Shown: piece after piece, positions 34,565-46,870 of the stretch | Layout of the letters: every line of letters begins with the position of its first letter | Position numbering within the stretch: the first letter of the stretch is position 1 | Source: Megaleporinus macrocephalus | Taxonomy: Eukaryota > Chordata > Actinopteri > Characiformes > Anostomidae | DNA length: 64,000 nucleotides | NCBI GenBank assembly: GCA_021613375.1 | Contig: CM038702.1 | Span: forward strand, 24,492,349-24,556,348 | Direction of reading: 5' to 3' | Position numbers and translations under genes: made by a program | Notes under the pieces: generated by a model | The model's input: only the letters and a program-made list of their open reading frames with translations | Told to the model about the DNA's origin: nothing | The model's database searches: none

Positions 34565-34795
34565 CCCCAATTTTTTTTTACAGTGCAGTAATTGTACCAC
34601 GGAAATTGCAGAGTACTGTGGTGATTGTACGTATTTACCCACCTAATACCTGGAACTTGCTTGACATTTCACTGTAATTATGTTAGACTGCCTTGCATTG
34701 TACCATCATGTGAACAGCAATAATCGCCTAGCAGTTTCGATCCTGTAACTCACAGTAATCTGTGTAATACCTAAAACTTAAGGTACTGTAAAATG
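34565..34795. repeat. Possible MITE with TTTACAGT ends
   Basis: Left TTTTTTTTTTACAGTGCAG and right GGTACTGTAAAATGAAG are inverted versions of a TTTTACAGTNC end. The interior repeats the words ACCTGGAAC / ACCTAAAAC and TAATACC. No frame. The family is guessed, not identified. Confidence 0.35.
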
Positions 34796-35116
34796 AAGCG
34801 TTGCCATTTTTTGCAGATGTTTTACCATATCTCTAGTACAACAAGGAATTGAATACAGAATTATAAAAAGAGCCATCAGCCAAAAATACAAGCTATTCCT
34901 TGTATAAGCCATTAAAAAGAGAATGAGTGGAATGGAATGGAACTATAACCACATCCAGTCTTATATATACTGTATGTGCTGTTACTGCAACCTTGAAAAA
35001 TGTGTTCCTATGATACATTAAAGCCTCATCTTGTAAGTGTCAGAGACACCATTGTCAAAGACATCAAAGGCAACAGAAGAAGACTATGACAGAGTTGTCA
35101 CCAGCAACTTGGTAAT
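34796..35116. other. Unassigned AT-rich sequence
   Basis: No feature recognised. Confidence 0.4.
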
Positions 35117-35119
35117 AAA

Positions 35120-35203
<84 letters not shown>
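35117..35203. repeat. Compound A-(TA)n-(GA)n microsatellite
   Basis: A run of about 21 A, then about 12 TA units, then about 21 GA units with one AAAG interruption. Three different simple repeats abut with no spacer. Confidence 0.95.
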
Positions 35204-35533
35204 TAATAATAAGTGTACAAATTACATATCAGTTAGAAACTGATTTCACTTTTAATTTGTTCATAGCTCATTTACTGTATTAACTTATAAGAAATGTAAG
35301 AACAGGCTTTTGCACAACCATTGATTGCACCTCATTCACTGAAAGGCTTTTCAGGTATCCAAGAATAGGTTTTCTATAGTATTACCCCAAAATGAATTTA
35401 AGATAACAATAATAGAATAATAAAACAAAAAGCAGTTAGCATCTACCAGAAGTGCAAATAGCATCAAAGGGGGAAAATGCAAGAGCAAAATGTAATAAAT
35501 ATGAGGGATATATAAATATGTTTATGGGTATGT

Positions 35534-35536
<3 letters not shown>
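35204..35536. other. Unassigned AT-rich sequence
   Basis: No feature recognised between the two microsatellites. Confidence 0.4.

Positions 35537-35622
<86 letters not shown>
35537..35622. repeat. (AT)n microsatellite, about 43 units
   Basis: Uninterrupted AT dinucleotides over 86 bp. Both strands translate to alternating isoleucine and tyrosine, an artefact. The length is likely to vary between individuals and to be hard to assemble. Confidence 0.97.
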
Positions 35623-35625
<3 letters not shown>

Positions 35626-37235
35626 CAGATGGGTATTTGGAAATAAAGGTGTATTGAATTGAACCAGTTTTAAAAAAAAGATTACAGCAGGACACCTGTC
35701 ATCTCTCAAGTGCCATGTGTGTATACTCCTATCCTGTGATTCAGAGAAGACTGTGATTAATAATAATAAATTATAAATGATAAATCGACAAATGAATAAA
35801 CAGATAAGTTACTAACAGAATGGCACTAACACATGAGTAATAGTTCTCACGTTACGTTTTTACATGAGTGGATTAGGCAGCGTTCAGTTAATGGACAAAT
35901 AAGCTATGAGCTCGATACAACCTAAACTATCTTATCACAATTATCAGACAACTCAGTTACTAATTACTAAACATATTTGTTTAATAACTATGTAACAACG
36001 GATGCATTGTAAAGGGTTACCAACTAGCATTCAAACAATTTAAATACAAATAAATTAAAAAGCTCCTACCTAATTTACTTGCAATACAAACCTAATTTCA
36101 ACACCGTCACAATGAGAACCCCAAGCAGCAGAACAGAACAAGCATACATCAGTTAAAAATACAGGAGATGATGAAATCTTTGAGAAAACCATGTTATTGC
36201 GAAGTGTAATCTAGATGTGTTCATTCTGTGTCTTCGGTTTAAAATAGGACTACACTTGTGCGATGGACCAACTGTGTTGCACCAGCTAATGTAATTTTAA
36301 CATGGCCTTAGATGGCAAACTGGATATAGCATTGTTTTCAGTTGAGCAGTTCTTACTGAACTCTAAATGCAAGAACTACAGAATGTGACTAAAACAGTAA
36401 GGACGCCTTGCTTTATTTTTAAATGTGTGTATTTTCTTACTATTACATGCAAAACATTCCTTCAAAAGTTTTGTTATGACAAAGCAACTATGCACAAATG
36501 TTTGTCTTCAAAATTTAGCTCTGTGTTTTTTACTGAAGTCTCTTTCTTGGTATGAATGGCAGGCCTGGTTTAGAGTTTTCCTTTCCACACTATAGTTGCA
36601 AGCACGAATTGAAAATCTCTTGGGCCAAAGGTGGTTTAAACATCTAAAAACTTTGAATATTGATGAGTGCTAACACCTCAGCAGGGGAATAGAATGAGAG
36701 GCTTTTGGCTTTTTTCCTAAGCTAGCACTGTCACTAATACTGTGACTAATATTTACCTGTGTGATATTGTTTTCCTCTAAATAAGTGCACTTGGGCTTAA
36801 ATATGGTATGTTATTGCAAGCTGACCAAAGAAAACCTGTTCATTTGTTTTAAAACAAATTGAATTGCTAGTAGCTCCCCAAAGGATTGAAGGGTAGTGCA
36901 GGTCATGTGAGTGATTTGAATATCAAGCTCGTTGGTTGTTCTGGGTATGCAGATCCTCAGGGCTGGAGACCATGCATTCAGAAGAAAATCCATTTCTTCT
37001 TTAATTTGAATGTTAAACAAGAACACAATAATATACATTTTACAGAATAGTGCATCCACAGAGCGTCCTACAGCAGTTATTATCTTGTTTCTTATATGAA
37101 AGACACTCTTAGAAAGCTGGGTTTCCTGATTTCTGTTTTTTTAAATCCATGAATTACATCAGCAAAATAATAATTATAATGCTAATAATATAAATAAACA
37201 AATAAACTGTCAAAGCTCCCTTTTTGATATGGAGT
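35623..37235. other. Unassigned AT-rich sequence
   Basis: Small frames at 36367-36555 (plus) and 36811-37059 (minus) show no domain. No repeat recognised. Confidence 0.35.
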
Positions 37236-37440
37236 GCATATCGCCACAGTCCAATGAAAAACATGTATCTCTATTTTTGTCGATTTTGAGATTTTTCATG
37301 AATTTCATGATTATTGGACCAATAGAAGTGCTCCAAAATGGCTTGGAAAAAATTCTGGTTCCACTGACTTACATTGAAAGTAGGTTTTTGGTATCTCTGG
37401 TAACATTGCAATTTTGATATGTTTTTCATTGAACAATGAC
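37236..37440 (+). repeat. MITE copy (GCTGTCCAA family)
   Basis: Starts GCATATCGCCACAGTCCAAT, has CATGATTATTGGACCAATAG and CCACTGACTTACATTGAAAG in the middle, and ends TTTTTCATTGAACAATGAC. It is colinear with 33691-33938, with a short deletion in the left half. Confidence 0.8.
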
Positions 37441-38126
37441 AATATATGACAATGTCTGTATTTTTCTGTACTGTCAGGATATCAAAGTGACTTTTACATG
37501 ACAATGTGCTTTTGCAGGATTGTTTACATGCTGCATATTTTATAGAGCAAGAAGCTCATATAGCCTGTTTGATTGAACATGTAGCGGAAAACCTCATTAT
37601 AATCAGTCCTAATTTGGCCCTGATTATTTTTGTCTTTGAGATTTTATGTTGTTGCATCATCTCTCAATGTTACATTTAGAAAAACATCTCTTGTGAACCT
37701 GCTCATTCGGTTCAACAAGTTTAAGCTTCAGCTGTGAAATAAAATACCTTTTAAAAATGTCAAATAATCAGGGTCTGATGTACGAAGCTGGTTTGTGCCG
37801 GTTTGAGGTGCATTCTGCCTGCGTTTAAATGCACAAAAGTACCGTATGCAGTTTATGAGCTGTGAACAATGCATGTAAAAAAATACAGAATGCGCTTCTC
37901 CTTCATATATATGCATGTAATAATAGACTGTGTGAAAATTCCTTCATCGTCTAAACTGCTTATCCATCTGGATCACAGGAAGTGCTGGTGCCTAACCCAA
38001 CGCTTATTCTGCTCACACATCTAGTAGTTTAATCACAGCACTTCTTGCAGCAGAGTTAAGGCCTCTCCCGTGTCTTTATCGACAGTGATGGTACAGTGGT
38101 GTCAGAGGTAGGATAGTGACTGTTAC
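37441..38126. other. Unassigned sequence
   Basis: A short stretch at 37948-38000 (CGTCTAAACTGCTTATCCAT, then AGTGCTGGTGCCTAACCCA) may be the tail of an old V-SINE or L2 on the minus strand, but it is too short to call. Nothing else recognised. Confidence 0.3.
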
Positions 38127-38725
38127 TGTTACGTCTAGGGTCAGGCTGTAACAAAAAGTGAATGAAGAAATGAAAGGAGTAAAAAAAGACTAAAACCACA
38201 GACTAAGTTTATTAATATATTGTCACCCACATAAAAAAACACTACAAACTAAACTCACACTAACTCTAAAGCAAAACAATTGACACCAAACAATAAGAAC
38301 AAACACATAGTACACCTTCCACCCTGACTAGACAAAAACAGAGACTAAACCTATATCCCAAAAAAAGGCAGTCTCCACTTACACCTGGTATATTACTATG
38401 TACAGGTATATATCAATTTTACAAATGTAAGCAAATAAAGGGCCTAGGCTAAAAGAAGGTTGCAGTTAAAAGGCAATAGTCAGAACACAGTAAGATACAA
38501 ATAAAAAATAAAGCACAGCAAAAAGCCAAAAATCTCCTAAGAGGAATTTCTACTGCTGTCTTCTCCAGGGCAGCCATTTTTAAAGGCCAGAGAAAACCAA
38601 AACCAGGAAACGGGAGCAGGATCGAAGAAAAACCAGAACAGAACTGAAATGGACTGACAGACACACACAGAGACAGTAGGGACAGAAACTCAAGCACAAA
38701 TAACATGACCCCATGTGGCGTGATA
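38127..38725 (-). mobile_element. Possible solo LTR
   Basis: The plus strand runs from TGTTACGTCTAGGGTC to CATGTGGCGTGATA, so the minus strand would begin TATCACGCCACATGGGGTC and end CTAGACGTAACA, close to the TGTCACG...CA ends of fish LTR elements. No flanking internal region, primer-binding site or coding domain is seen, and no target duplication matched. A 97-codon minus-strand frame inside it is rich in cysteine, leucine and phenylalanine and is not a recognised protein. Confidence 0.35.
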
Positions 38726-39879
38726 AAGAATAGGCAGTCCAAAGCATTTTTGTGTCTGAAAGCACATCTTGCAGCAGAACTGTAGAACTGTCATCCTCCA
38801 TGTCTTACTTTATACCCTCACTACAATACACTGTGCTGCATTCCCTATATGTCTTTACAAACTCTGAGGTCTTAGCTGGAGCTTTTGTGTCATTGCACCT
38901 TTTAATGCTGCACTTCATGAGTGAGACTATCTGCTCTTTGTGTGAACAGCTATAGCCTTAGCAAGTCAAATGTTAATTTAAGATGCGTTGTGGATGCATT
39001 TTGCAGTTAAATCAAAGTACCTTTCGCTTGTATGTACAATATAAACAAATTAGAAAACACTTAACAACTGAAATCTGATTTGATGTGAAATAATGTGCTG
39101 TTTTGTTGCTTCAGTGGTTAGCTCTGGGTATAGAACCGATTTTCATTTCTAACTCAGTGAACATGCTCATATTTAAAGTCAGTGATTTAGCTAGAACTTC
39201 CAGAAGGAGACAATTAATTTTTTCACAAAGCAGGTTCTATATGTTGTAAATGAAAACTTGATTTGTTTGTGCTGACAGTCATGCTAACCCATCAGAACTT
39301 TTCTTCAGCTGTTGAGCTTAATTAGCTATATGTACCTATATACCACAGAGAAAAACAAGTCCTGATGAGCTGATTTAGAAATATTTCTAAAAATATTTCT
39401 AAATTGTAATATCTAAATTCTGTTTCCGTCCAAAGCTTAAAGATAAAACAGTGGTAGTACTGCAATACTTGATTTTAAGTATAAGCACGATTTGCTGAAA
39501 ACTAAAATTCCAGACATGTGTCATATAGGTCTTCTCTGAAGGTAACTTGTTTGGTCTGACCCAGATATGCAGATTTATATACAGCATTTTGACTTGATTC
39601 AAGTATTCTAGCAATCATGTGGTATACCATACCACCACCTAACAAAATCCCTAAAATGATACCAAGTAAAAATATATATTTTTTTAACAAAATATATTTT
39701 GTTGAGGATTAGGGGTACACATACTAAGCATACAGAATGGTTTGTTCTAGAGCTGCATGCATCATCAACAAAAATCCACTCATCTTTAGAAGTATTAATT
39801 TTATGTGCAGACACATGACTATACAAACAGGGAATGGCACTTTGGTAGTGGCAAGAAAATACTGTCAACTAGAAACAGT
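38726..39879. other. Unassigned AT-rich sequence
   Basis: Frames of 62-86 codons at 39399-39868 (minus) overlap in different phases and show no domains. GAAATATTTC palindromes occur twice at about 39378-39402. No repeat family recognised. Confidence 0.35.
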
Positions 39880-40220
39880 CCACTAAAGAAGCAACTCACA
39901 GCAAGTCAAGAAATAAAGTGTAGGTGTGCAGTGATAGTAAATGGTGTAGGAAGGGTTCTAGATTAGTACAAGTGTTTGCTGGGGGGCCTCATTAATTGGA
40001 TGACCTTGGAGAAGAAGCAGTTGCGAAGTCTAGTGGTGGTGGAATAGATGCTCTGGTACCTTCTGCCAGATGACAGGACGGTGAAAAGTCCATGACAGGG
40101 GTGGGAGGGGTTGCTGGGAGCCTTGTGGATGCATTGTTCTGGTAGTAGGTGTCAATGTTGGGCAAAGACACCCAGCTGTTCCTACAATTTGCTGTAGGGA
40201 TCTGCAGTCTGAGATGGTTC
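39880..40220 (-). pseudogene. CR1/L2-group LINE fragment, RT C-terminal end
   Basis: Read on the minus strand, the fragment keeps the order of the C-terminal region of the LINE protein: PNIDTYY, then TPLLSSGRR-like and LRNCFFSKVI-like segments, reached by switching frame at least twice. It corresponds to the part of the LINE at 14239 that contains PSGRRYRSVKSR. The family (with the (TCAAG)n-tailed 3' ends at 9960 and 28833) is probable rather than certain. There is no intact frame. Confidence 0.6.
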
Positions 40221-40389
40221 ACTCATTTTCTTTAGTATTTCTTTTTGTTTTAAATGGAACTTTTCTAGGTAAATGTTTTAATAATAATTAGAGTTAGTAA
40301 TTACTTTTGAAAATTAGCGTAAGTTTGTGTTTTTTTTGCCATACGTTGATAAAATCCATAATCATATGTTTAGTGTTCAGTGAAGACTC

Positions 40390-40790
40390 ATGGACATATC
40401 TTCTGCTACATTCCTCCAAAAGAAGAATATCATTATTCCTCCCGGGCCTGGCTCACAATTTCTATTCTAGTTCATCCCAAAGGTTTTCAACGGGGTTGGG
40501 GTCAGGACTCTGTGTGAGCCAGTCAAGTTCTTCTATACCAAACTCAACAAACAATGCCTATATGGAGCTTGCTTTGCGCACTGGGACACAAGCATGCTGG
40601 AACAAATAGGCCCCTCCTCAAACTGCAGCTACACATTAAATTACCCATTCTTTTACAAACGTTCATAAAAGGCAGCCTGCATTGTTAGGTGCCCGATTTT
40701 ATATATGTGGCAGTTGGGCTTAAAGAAACACCTCAATTCAATAATTTTGAGGTATATTCCAGTGCTTTTTACCATACAGTGATCTGATAC
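40390..40790 (-). mobile_element. Internally deleted Tc1-like element
   Basis: Fragments of a fish Tc1-like family in order: GCCTGGCTCAC, AGTTCATCCCAAAGGTTTTC, GGGGTTGGGGTCAGGACTCT, GCCAGTCAAGTTCTTC, then after a deletion ACCCATTCTTTTACAAACG, TCAATTCAATAATTTTGAGG and a right end TTTTTACCATACAGTG. The transposase would be on the minus strand. The left terminus is not recognised. Confidence 0.65.
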
Positions 40791-42379
40791 ATGGACGAAT
40801 ACCACTCCGAGCAGTAAAATCTGTAACATTGTTATCTATCTTTTTATAATTAATCATTCATACAACATGCTAAATTTAGCTAAGTCATCAACAGAATGCA
40901 AAGTTTTGTCAACAACATCTATGTACATTGTATATGTACTGTAGAGACGTCTACCCAACTTAGCATGCCCATTAGCTAACCCTAACCTGTCTGGTAACAG
41001 TGAGTCGCTGTAGCATTGAGTCAAATCAGTTCAACATGAGAAGATAAGGAAGCAGCACCACTGATGTATTCTAACCTTTTGTCCATCAGGCTGAAGGCCC
41101 TTCTCTCTGGTAGAACATTTAAGGACTTGTCGCTAATCAAACAGCAAACACAATGATGACTGAAGCTCTTAGTAAGTGATTTCTGCCACCTGCTTTTATC
41201 AGGAAACCAGTACACAAAGAAAGAAACATAAATAGAAGCACAACAAGCATTAACATTGCTGTATTGCTTTCCACCTTGTGTGTTACAATAAAGCCAGACA
41301 TCACAACTTCCTGGTGATATGTTGCCCCCTACTGTTTGGAGTATGAATTTGACAGGTAGTGCCATTTGACAGTTTGTTCATTCAGTATGTCAGAGGACAT
41401 TTTCATTTATTTCATGTTTTAATGTTTTCATTGCACAGCGTAGGGTTTTAAAAGCTTTCGGAGTTTAGTTAAGTATTACGCTATATTTCACTTCATTAGA
41501 ATGTATGCTGAAGAAACAAAGAGGATACCCAATAACCTTATACACATACTTCATTCCCTATTTCACATAAAGCATATATGGTTAATGCCTTATAGATATA
41601 GATAATATAGTTATTACACACATATGCTTGTATTTGTTGATATATGGTTCAAATAAATTTTCCATAATTGATAATGGCATAGATGTTACAAAGGTGTCCA
41701 TATATAACAATACAAGTAAGATATAAAGGAAATCCATATATTCTGATATGGGTTATGTATTTGAAATCCCTATATTGCCACATGCCAGATTTCTGTAAGG
41801 GCTTGCATGTCCTTAATATGCCCTTGTCATTAGCATGGATGGTAATGACAGTCTTTGAGTATTTGCTAATCATATGCTGAAAAAAACGTAAGCCTGCTAT
41901 CTTTAAACATGCTATGCACTGTCACCAAAGAAACCATGTAAAAAATGAGGTATGCCTGAAGCCAATCTATCTGTTTCTGCATCAGTGCAGTTCAAAGAAA
42001 GCCTGTCTCTTTTATGAGGTTACTGGTCTGCGGTTTACTGAGTTTGAAGGTAGTGGCAGATTGACATCTGCTCCTCATCATCATCAAACCTGCAGAATTG
42101 CAGTCTAGGCACATCTCCTCTTCCTTCTCATTTCCTGCTCTCATCTTAGCGCTGCCTCCACTGTCTTCAGGGTTTAGGTGAAGTGTCTATATGCGCATCA
42201 ATCCCAGAACTGTCCGAACTGTTACAGATGTACCATGTATCACCAATACTGACCTTAATGGTCTACTAGAGGGATGAATCTCTGGCCTTACAATGAGTCA
42301 ATTACAAATGTATGATTTAATGCATGATGAAAAATATCATATATCCAAAACTATTCAACTAGAATTGGTATTATTTGCT
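40791..42379. other. Unassigned AT-rich sequence
   Basis: A 114-codon minus-strand frame at 41021-41365 has no domain. At 41590-41880 an AT-rich segment with TATATGG/CCATATA words looks like a MITE, but ends were not found. Nothing else recognised. Confidence 0.3.
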
Positions 42380-42960
42380 GCTGAGTGTAACTCATTTTTA
42401 CACCACTGTCGTAAATACAAATCACACTTTGAGCCACCCTCGTGCATTTGATGACAACCTGAAGGACACAAAACCAGCAAAGACAATGTCAGAACTGAAT
42501 TAACTGAATTAACCTTACAGACCTTGGATTCCACGCACACATAGTGGAAATTGCGTGGGAAGCTAGTCAACACAGCTAGACAGAAACTGATGCAAGAGCG
42601 CTTATTATCAGTAGCGATGTCTGAGTGCAATATCTAGCAAACAACATCACCTCAACATGTCTAGCTAGTGGCTAAACATCTGTCAGAATGGCCTGAGTTA
42701 GCTTATGATCTATCAACACAAGACAAGTAGACTTTATCAGAAGTTATCACTTACTAGTCCAGCAAGAAGAAGACCAGCTTGACATCTGTCTTGCTTTTTT
42801 GACATCTCTTTTAACATTCAGCAAGTAAAAGCCAGTCTGAGATTTGCTCTTGTCCGTTCTCTTGCTCGATCACTTTCTCTGTCTTAGCAGCCTCTACCAT
42901 GATGTCCATACTGGGAATACTGGGCGAGCTTCTTCTTATAGCTATCTGAAGATACACAGT
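42380..42960 (+). repeat. Unnamed dispersed repeat, copy 1
   Basis: Starts near CTCATTTTTACACCACTGTC and GTAAATACAAATCACACTTT and ends near ATGATGTCCATACTGGGAAT. The same start and end segments, in the same order and orientation, occur at 46090-46870. No coding frame longer than 91 codons, no domains, and no recognised family. Confidence 0.6.
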
Positions 42961-42972
42961 TGTTGGTGTGTG

Positions 42973-44083
42973 ATGTGGTCAAGGGCGTAGGAGTGGGTTT
43001 AACATTGGGGGGACACATTTGCTAATATGAATCAAATCCCACCCTATCCACTAAAACATTGATGATTCCACTGTAGGTAAGGTAGTAAATCACTATATGT
43101 AAAATGATATAGAACAACATTTGTGAAATCAGTAAAATCTGTTCTTATGTTTGTTATTAGATAAATCCAGTTAAAGGCGTCTTTACAAACTAAACTAGAT
43201 ACTCTATGTTACATGGTACTGTTGTTAGAAAACTTTTAAATTATACACGCAATATCTGTATTATATACATATATAACCAAAACAATTATTATTTTCTTTG
43301 GAGCATAATGCTAAAATTAAATGACAGAAAAATGTATGTTAAGATTTCCTGAGTAGACAAGACTAACACTAATGTTAGACAGTAAGGCTGTGTCCCAAAC
43401 AGCACCCTCTGGAACATTACATACTACACAACTGTAAGCACTTCCAACGAAGGTGGAATTTGTAGCCTCTATGCTGCGGTTCATCATGTTTTAAAAACAC
43501 TCAAACAAGTAAAATAACAGATCTTAAAACTGCTAAATGAAGTAAAAGCTTTGCAATTGAAGCTTTACTAAAGTAAGTGTATAAAAATTTTATTAGCAAA
43601 AGGTATGCCCACAGTAAGACAGTGTCAAATTCTGATGTGTTGAATGAGTTTACAAAGCAGCCTTGCCTGTTTTTAGCCTGATCCCAATGCATGTTATAGC
43701 TTTTTAAAGGAGGGAGCACCTTTTAATCTGAAGAACTAGAATTGAGCTGCTGTATCAGAGAAATTCGGAAAAAACATATGAGTAGACAAAAGTGCTAGAA
43801 CTACAGTATGTGTAAATTTAATTATTTGCTTTCCACAATGGTTATTTGATAGACTTCTAAAGTAATGATTCACTGTAAATTTCTAATAAGGCAAAAAGTT
43901 ATATATGTTTAAATATGATGCTGTTACTATTTGAGAATTATTATATGATAATAGTAAAATACTTTCCTACGCGGAACACATACATAAATTACTGGTCGGC
44001 TGTGCTCTGCTAATTATGATGGGCTGGTCTAAGCCAAAAATGCCAGGGCCGATTTTTTGTCCCAGTCCAGCCCTGGCAGAGGT
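42973..44083. mobile_element. hAT-like element candidate
   Basis: The left end CAAGGGCGTAGGAG at 42981 and the right end CAGTCCAGCCCTG at 44075 resemble the inverted ends of hAT elements. The 8 bp outside each end (GATGTGGT, GCAGAGGT) match at 5 of 8 positions, suggestive but not an exact duplication. The first 100 bp (GTTTAACATTGGGGGGACAC) recall a fish hAT family. No transposase was found; a 72-codon minus frame inside is not recognised. Confidence 0.4.
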
Positions 44084-44680
44084 CTCATACCCTCTTCTCC
44101 AAAGTTAAATAGCACTATAGCACGTGTTCTGCGTCCAAATTGACAACAACATGAAACACATTTTCTCCCTATTTGAAGTTGGAGTACCAATAAAATGGTT
44201 TACTGTTATATTAAGATACATATGTTTTATAATGTGTGCTGACATAAGTGATCAACTGTGCACAAACAGCTTGGACAGTCTCCCCAGAAAATCACTGCCA
44301 GTATAACGGGACATTCTGGAGCAGCTGCACATTAGCCTAAGGTCATGATATCCAGTGCCAAGCATCATGATGATGAAATGAAAATGAAAATGTCATTCAT
44401 CATATATAAAAGTGGAAAACGGCAACGGCAGCTCTTTGAAATGAGTATCGAAGGAATAACTGTAAAACTGCTACATTGTAATATATAATAATATGTCTGT
44501 TATAAGCTTCACATGTCAGTGGTTAATCAAAAATAGGCCCAAAAATCACTACTTAAACTGCTACCAGATACCACTACATACTTATGGGGGCTGTTAGTAA
44601 TTTGTAGTAATGTTATTTTTACAGACATTTTTTACATTTGTGGCTTAAATTGAAAGCCACTTCTTATAAAGCAATACATG
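44084..44680. other. Unassigned AT-rich sequence
   Basis: No feature recognised. Confidence 0.4.
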
Positions 44681-44694
44681 AAAAAAAAAAAAAA

Positions 44695-44779
<85 letters not shown>
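44681..44779. repeat. A-run plus (AT)n microsatellite
   Basis: About 15 A, a short ATATGT interruption, then about 40 AT units. Confidence 0.96.
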
Positions 44780-44784
<5 letters not shown>

Positions 44785-44889
44785 TTTTTAGTATACTTTA
44801 TTAAATATTTGAATTAATTCCTAATTGAGGCCACCACTAAACATACAAACAAGGTTTCTTTTTTCTTTTTTATGCAAATTCTTGAGCTC

Positions 44890-45430
44890 ATGTGTAAGTG
44901 AACCCAGGAGATCACTGAGATCTCATACACAAGCCATCCAGTAAGTAAATGCTAAAGACTTCCCCATGAGCACAGGAAATGATATGAAGAGAAGCCCAGG
45001 AGATGGATAGATGGGAAAGGCTAAACCTTGTGACCGGCCGTCCGTGTAGAGCTCTCCTATTGCTGGGAACAGCACATATTCATTACAGAGCATTTGGTGC
45101 CCTGTGAAAACTCACTGCGGGTGTGCTAATTCATATTCGACATCTTTGGAAAAGGAACAGGGCGCGCTTATGTTTTATGCATGCCATAAATGGAGGATTG
45201 AAAGTGGAAAATTGAAAACGTATCAAAGCCGAACATTTGTTGCTTGACTTGGCAAGGGGAAGAGCCTGGTCTCACTACTGACTTCTCACTGATAAAAATA
45301 GGCCTTTGAAAGCCCCTGTGTCCAGCAGAGGCTGCTATGCTTCTGTGTCGTCCACCCCTATGGGACGCCCGTCCTATAAGAAAGGCAATAATAAACATCC
45401 ACTTTTTAGGCCCTGACCCATTAATGTCCA
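44890..45430. promoter_or_regulatory. Possible conserved noncoding block
   Basis: Repeat-free DNA with balanced composition beside AT-rich flanks. It contains GTGTGCTAATTCATATTCG, CATTCATTACAGAG-like words, GCTTATGTTTTATGCATGCC (Oct-like ATGCAT context) and TGATAAAAATAGGCC (MEF2-like CTAAAAATAG relative). A 109-codon minus-strand frame at 45168-45497 has no domain. Conservation untested. Confidence 0.28.
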
Positions 45431-46089
45431 TAGTCTGGTTACACTTTATTTTGACTTTGTCTTTAAGGATCATCAGTCTTATATTCCTCCGTCTCATGGT
45501 TCATGGTTTTACAATCAACGTTCACATTTACAATCAATGTTTACAATCAATCAATTATTAATGTTCCCTTACTGAAGCATGCATTGCACAAATCATGCAA
45601 CACAATTGGGAATACCTGTGATGTCAACTAATCTACACTGCAAGCCGAACCATTGATCTATAGGCTACTACATGCAACCAAGCTAGCGTTCAAGTAACTT
45701 TTACCTCAGTTAACAAACAAAATTATTGAGAAAACTGTAATTGTATCTTTGGTCAATGCAAAACAGACAACACTGACAAAATAACACTGCTAGACTAAAG
45801 TAATGGCTCTAGGTAGCTTGTTCTCATCATCTAATGAGTTATTACGTTTCTTAATGTTATTGTTCATTTGAATACAATATGGCTGCAGTAATATCATTCA
45901 TATAATTTATATAGTTCTATCATTTACTAGCTAAAGAAAAAAAAAAAACCTAAACAGTCCACCCACAAAATGTCACTCAAAAACAGTTTTTCAAGTCCAT
46001 TCCGTCTTGAAGAATCCCCAGAAGGCGGTTTTCCTAGACTTTAGAGCAGCATTATGCGAGAAATAGTATTTTCTGCTCTTGGGGACCCC
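45431..46089. other. Unassigned AT-rich sequence
   Basis: Short reiterated CAATCAA/TTTACAATC words at 45511-45552. Nothing else recognised. Confidence 0.35.
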
Positions 46090-46870
46090 CAGCAGTCTGA
46101 AGTGTCATTTCACTTCACACCACTGTCATAAATACAAATTGCGCTTTAAGCCCACCTCGTAGACATCTGTACATGTACATATGCTGATGAGTTGAAGAAT
46201 CAGGCCTCGACTTCCCGTTGCATGCATGCACATCACACATGCATAGGGATGCTACCGATTACACTTCTAGTTTGGGCTGTTTCTATGTGTAAATAACTGA
46301 AATTGCAAGTGTAATGTGTAGCGGCTCCATATGCCTACATGCATGAAAAGGGGAGTCGGATTCTGCTGGGAAGTCAGAATTTGGCACAATACTGGCAAAG
46401 ATTACATCAGAAGAGAAAGAACCATGTTAGTTTGAAAGGTAGAGTATTATTGAAGGTCTTTTTGTTACAGGAGGCTGCAAACGTTCATGGCATATTTGTG
46501 TAAGATTGACAGTCTGACCAGCATATCGGTGAGAAATGACTTTATTTCTTTGCAAGCTGGCCTGAAAAGGCACTTAGGTTAGAGGACTTTTGGCATCCAG
46601 AAAAACTACAAAACACCCTGCGACAGGGATGGCACAGATAAGGTTACATCCCAATCTTTTATAAATAAGCTTGGCAGGGATGAACACTCTGCTGTCGGAT
46701 TTTCATTGTTTTCTTGCTCTCTTGCTCTCCCCGACGTGTAAAATACAGTCTGAGATTGTCCCCTCTCTTGCTTGTACACTGTTTTTTTTTGCTTCTAGAA
46801 CATCTTCTTTAGTCTCTCTGCAGCTTGTACCCTGAAATTCATACTGGGAATATAGACTGCAACTAGAAAA
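46090..46870 (+). repeat. Unnamed dispersed repeat, copy 2
   Basis: Begins CACTTCACACCACTGTCATA, then AAATACAAATTGCGCTTTAA, and ends near GTACCCTGAAATTCATACTG. The ends are colinear with 42380-42960; the middle is too diverged to align by eye. About 780 bp against 580 bp, so one copy has gained or lost sequence. Confidence 0.6.

Noticed and set aside
35452..35709. Frames with alternating isoleucine and tyrosine on both strands
   Set aside because: Produced by the (AT)n microsatellite; both strands read the same way.
38449..38742. 97-codon minus-strand frame rich in cysteine, leucine and phenylalanine, possible membrane protein
   Set aside because: It coincides with an LTR-like segment of TTTCTG-rich sequence; hydrophobicity reflects the base composition.
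41021..41365. 114-codon minus-strand frame
   Set aside because: No domain or splice context found.
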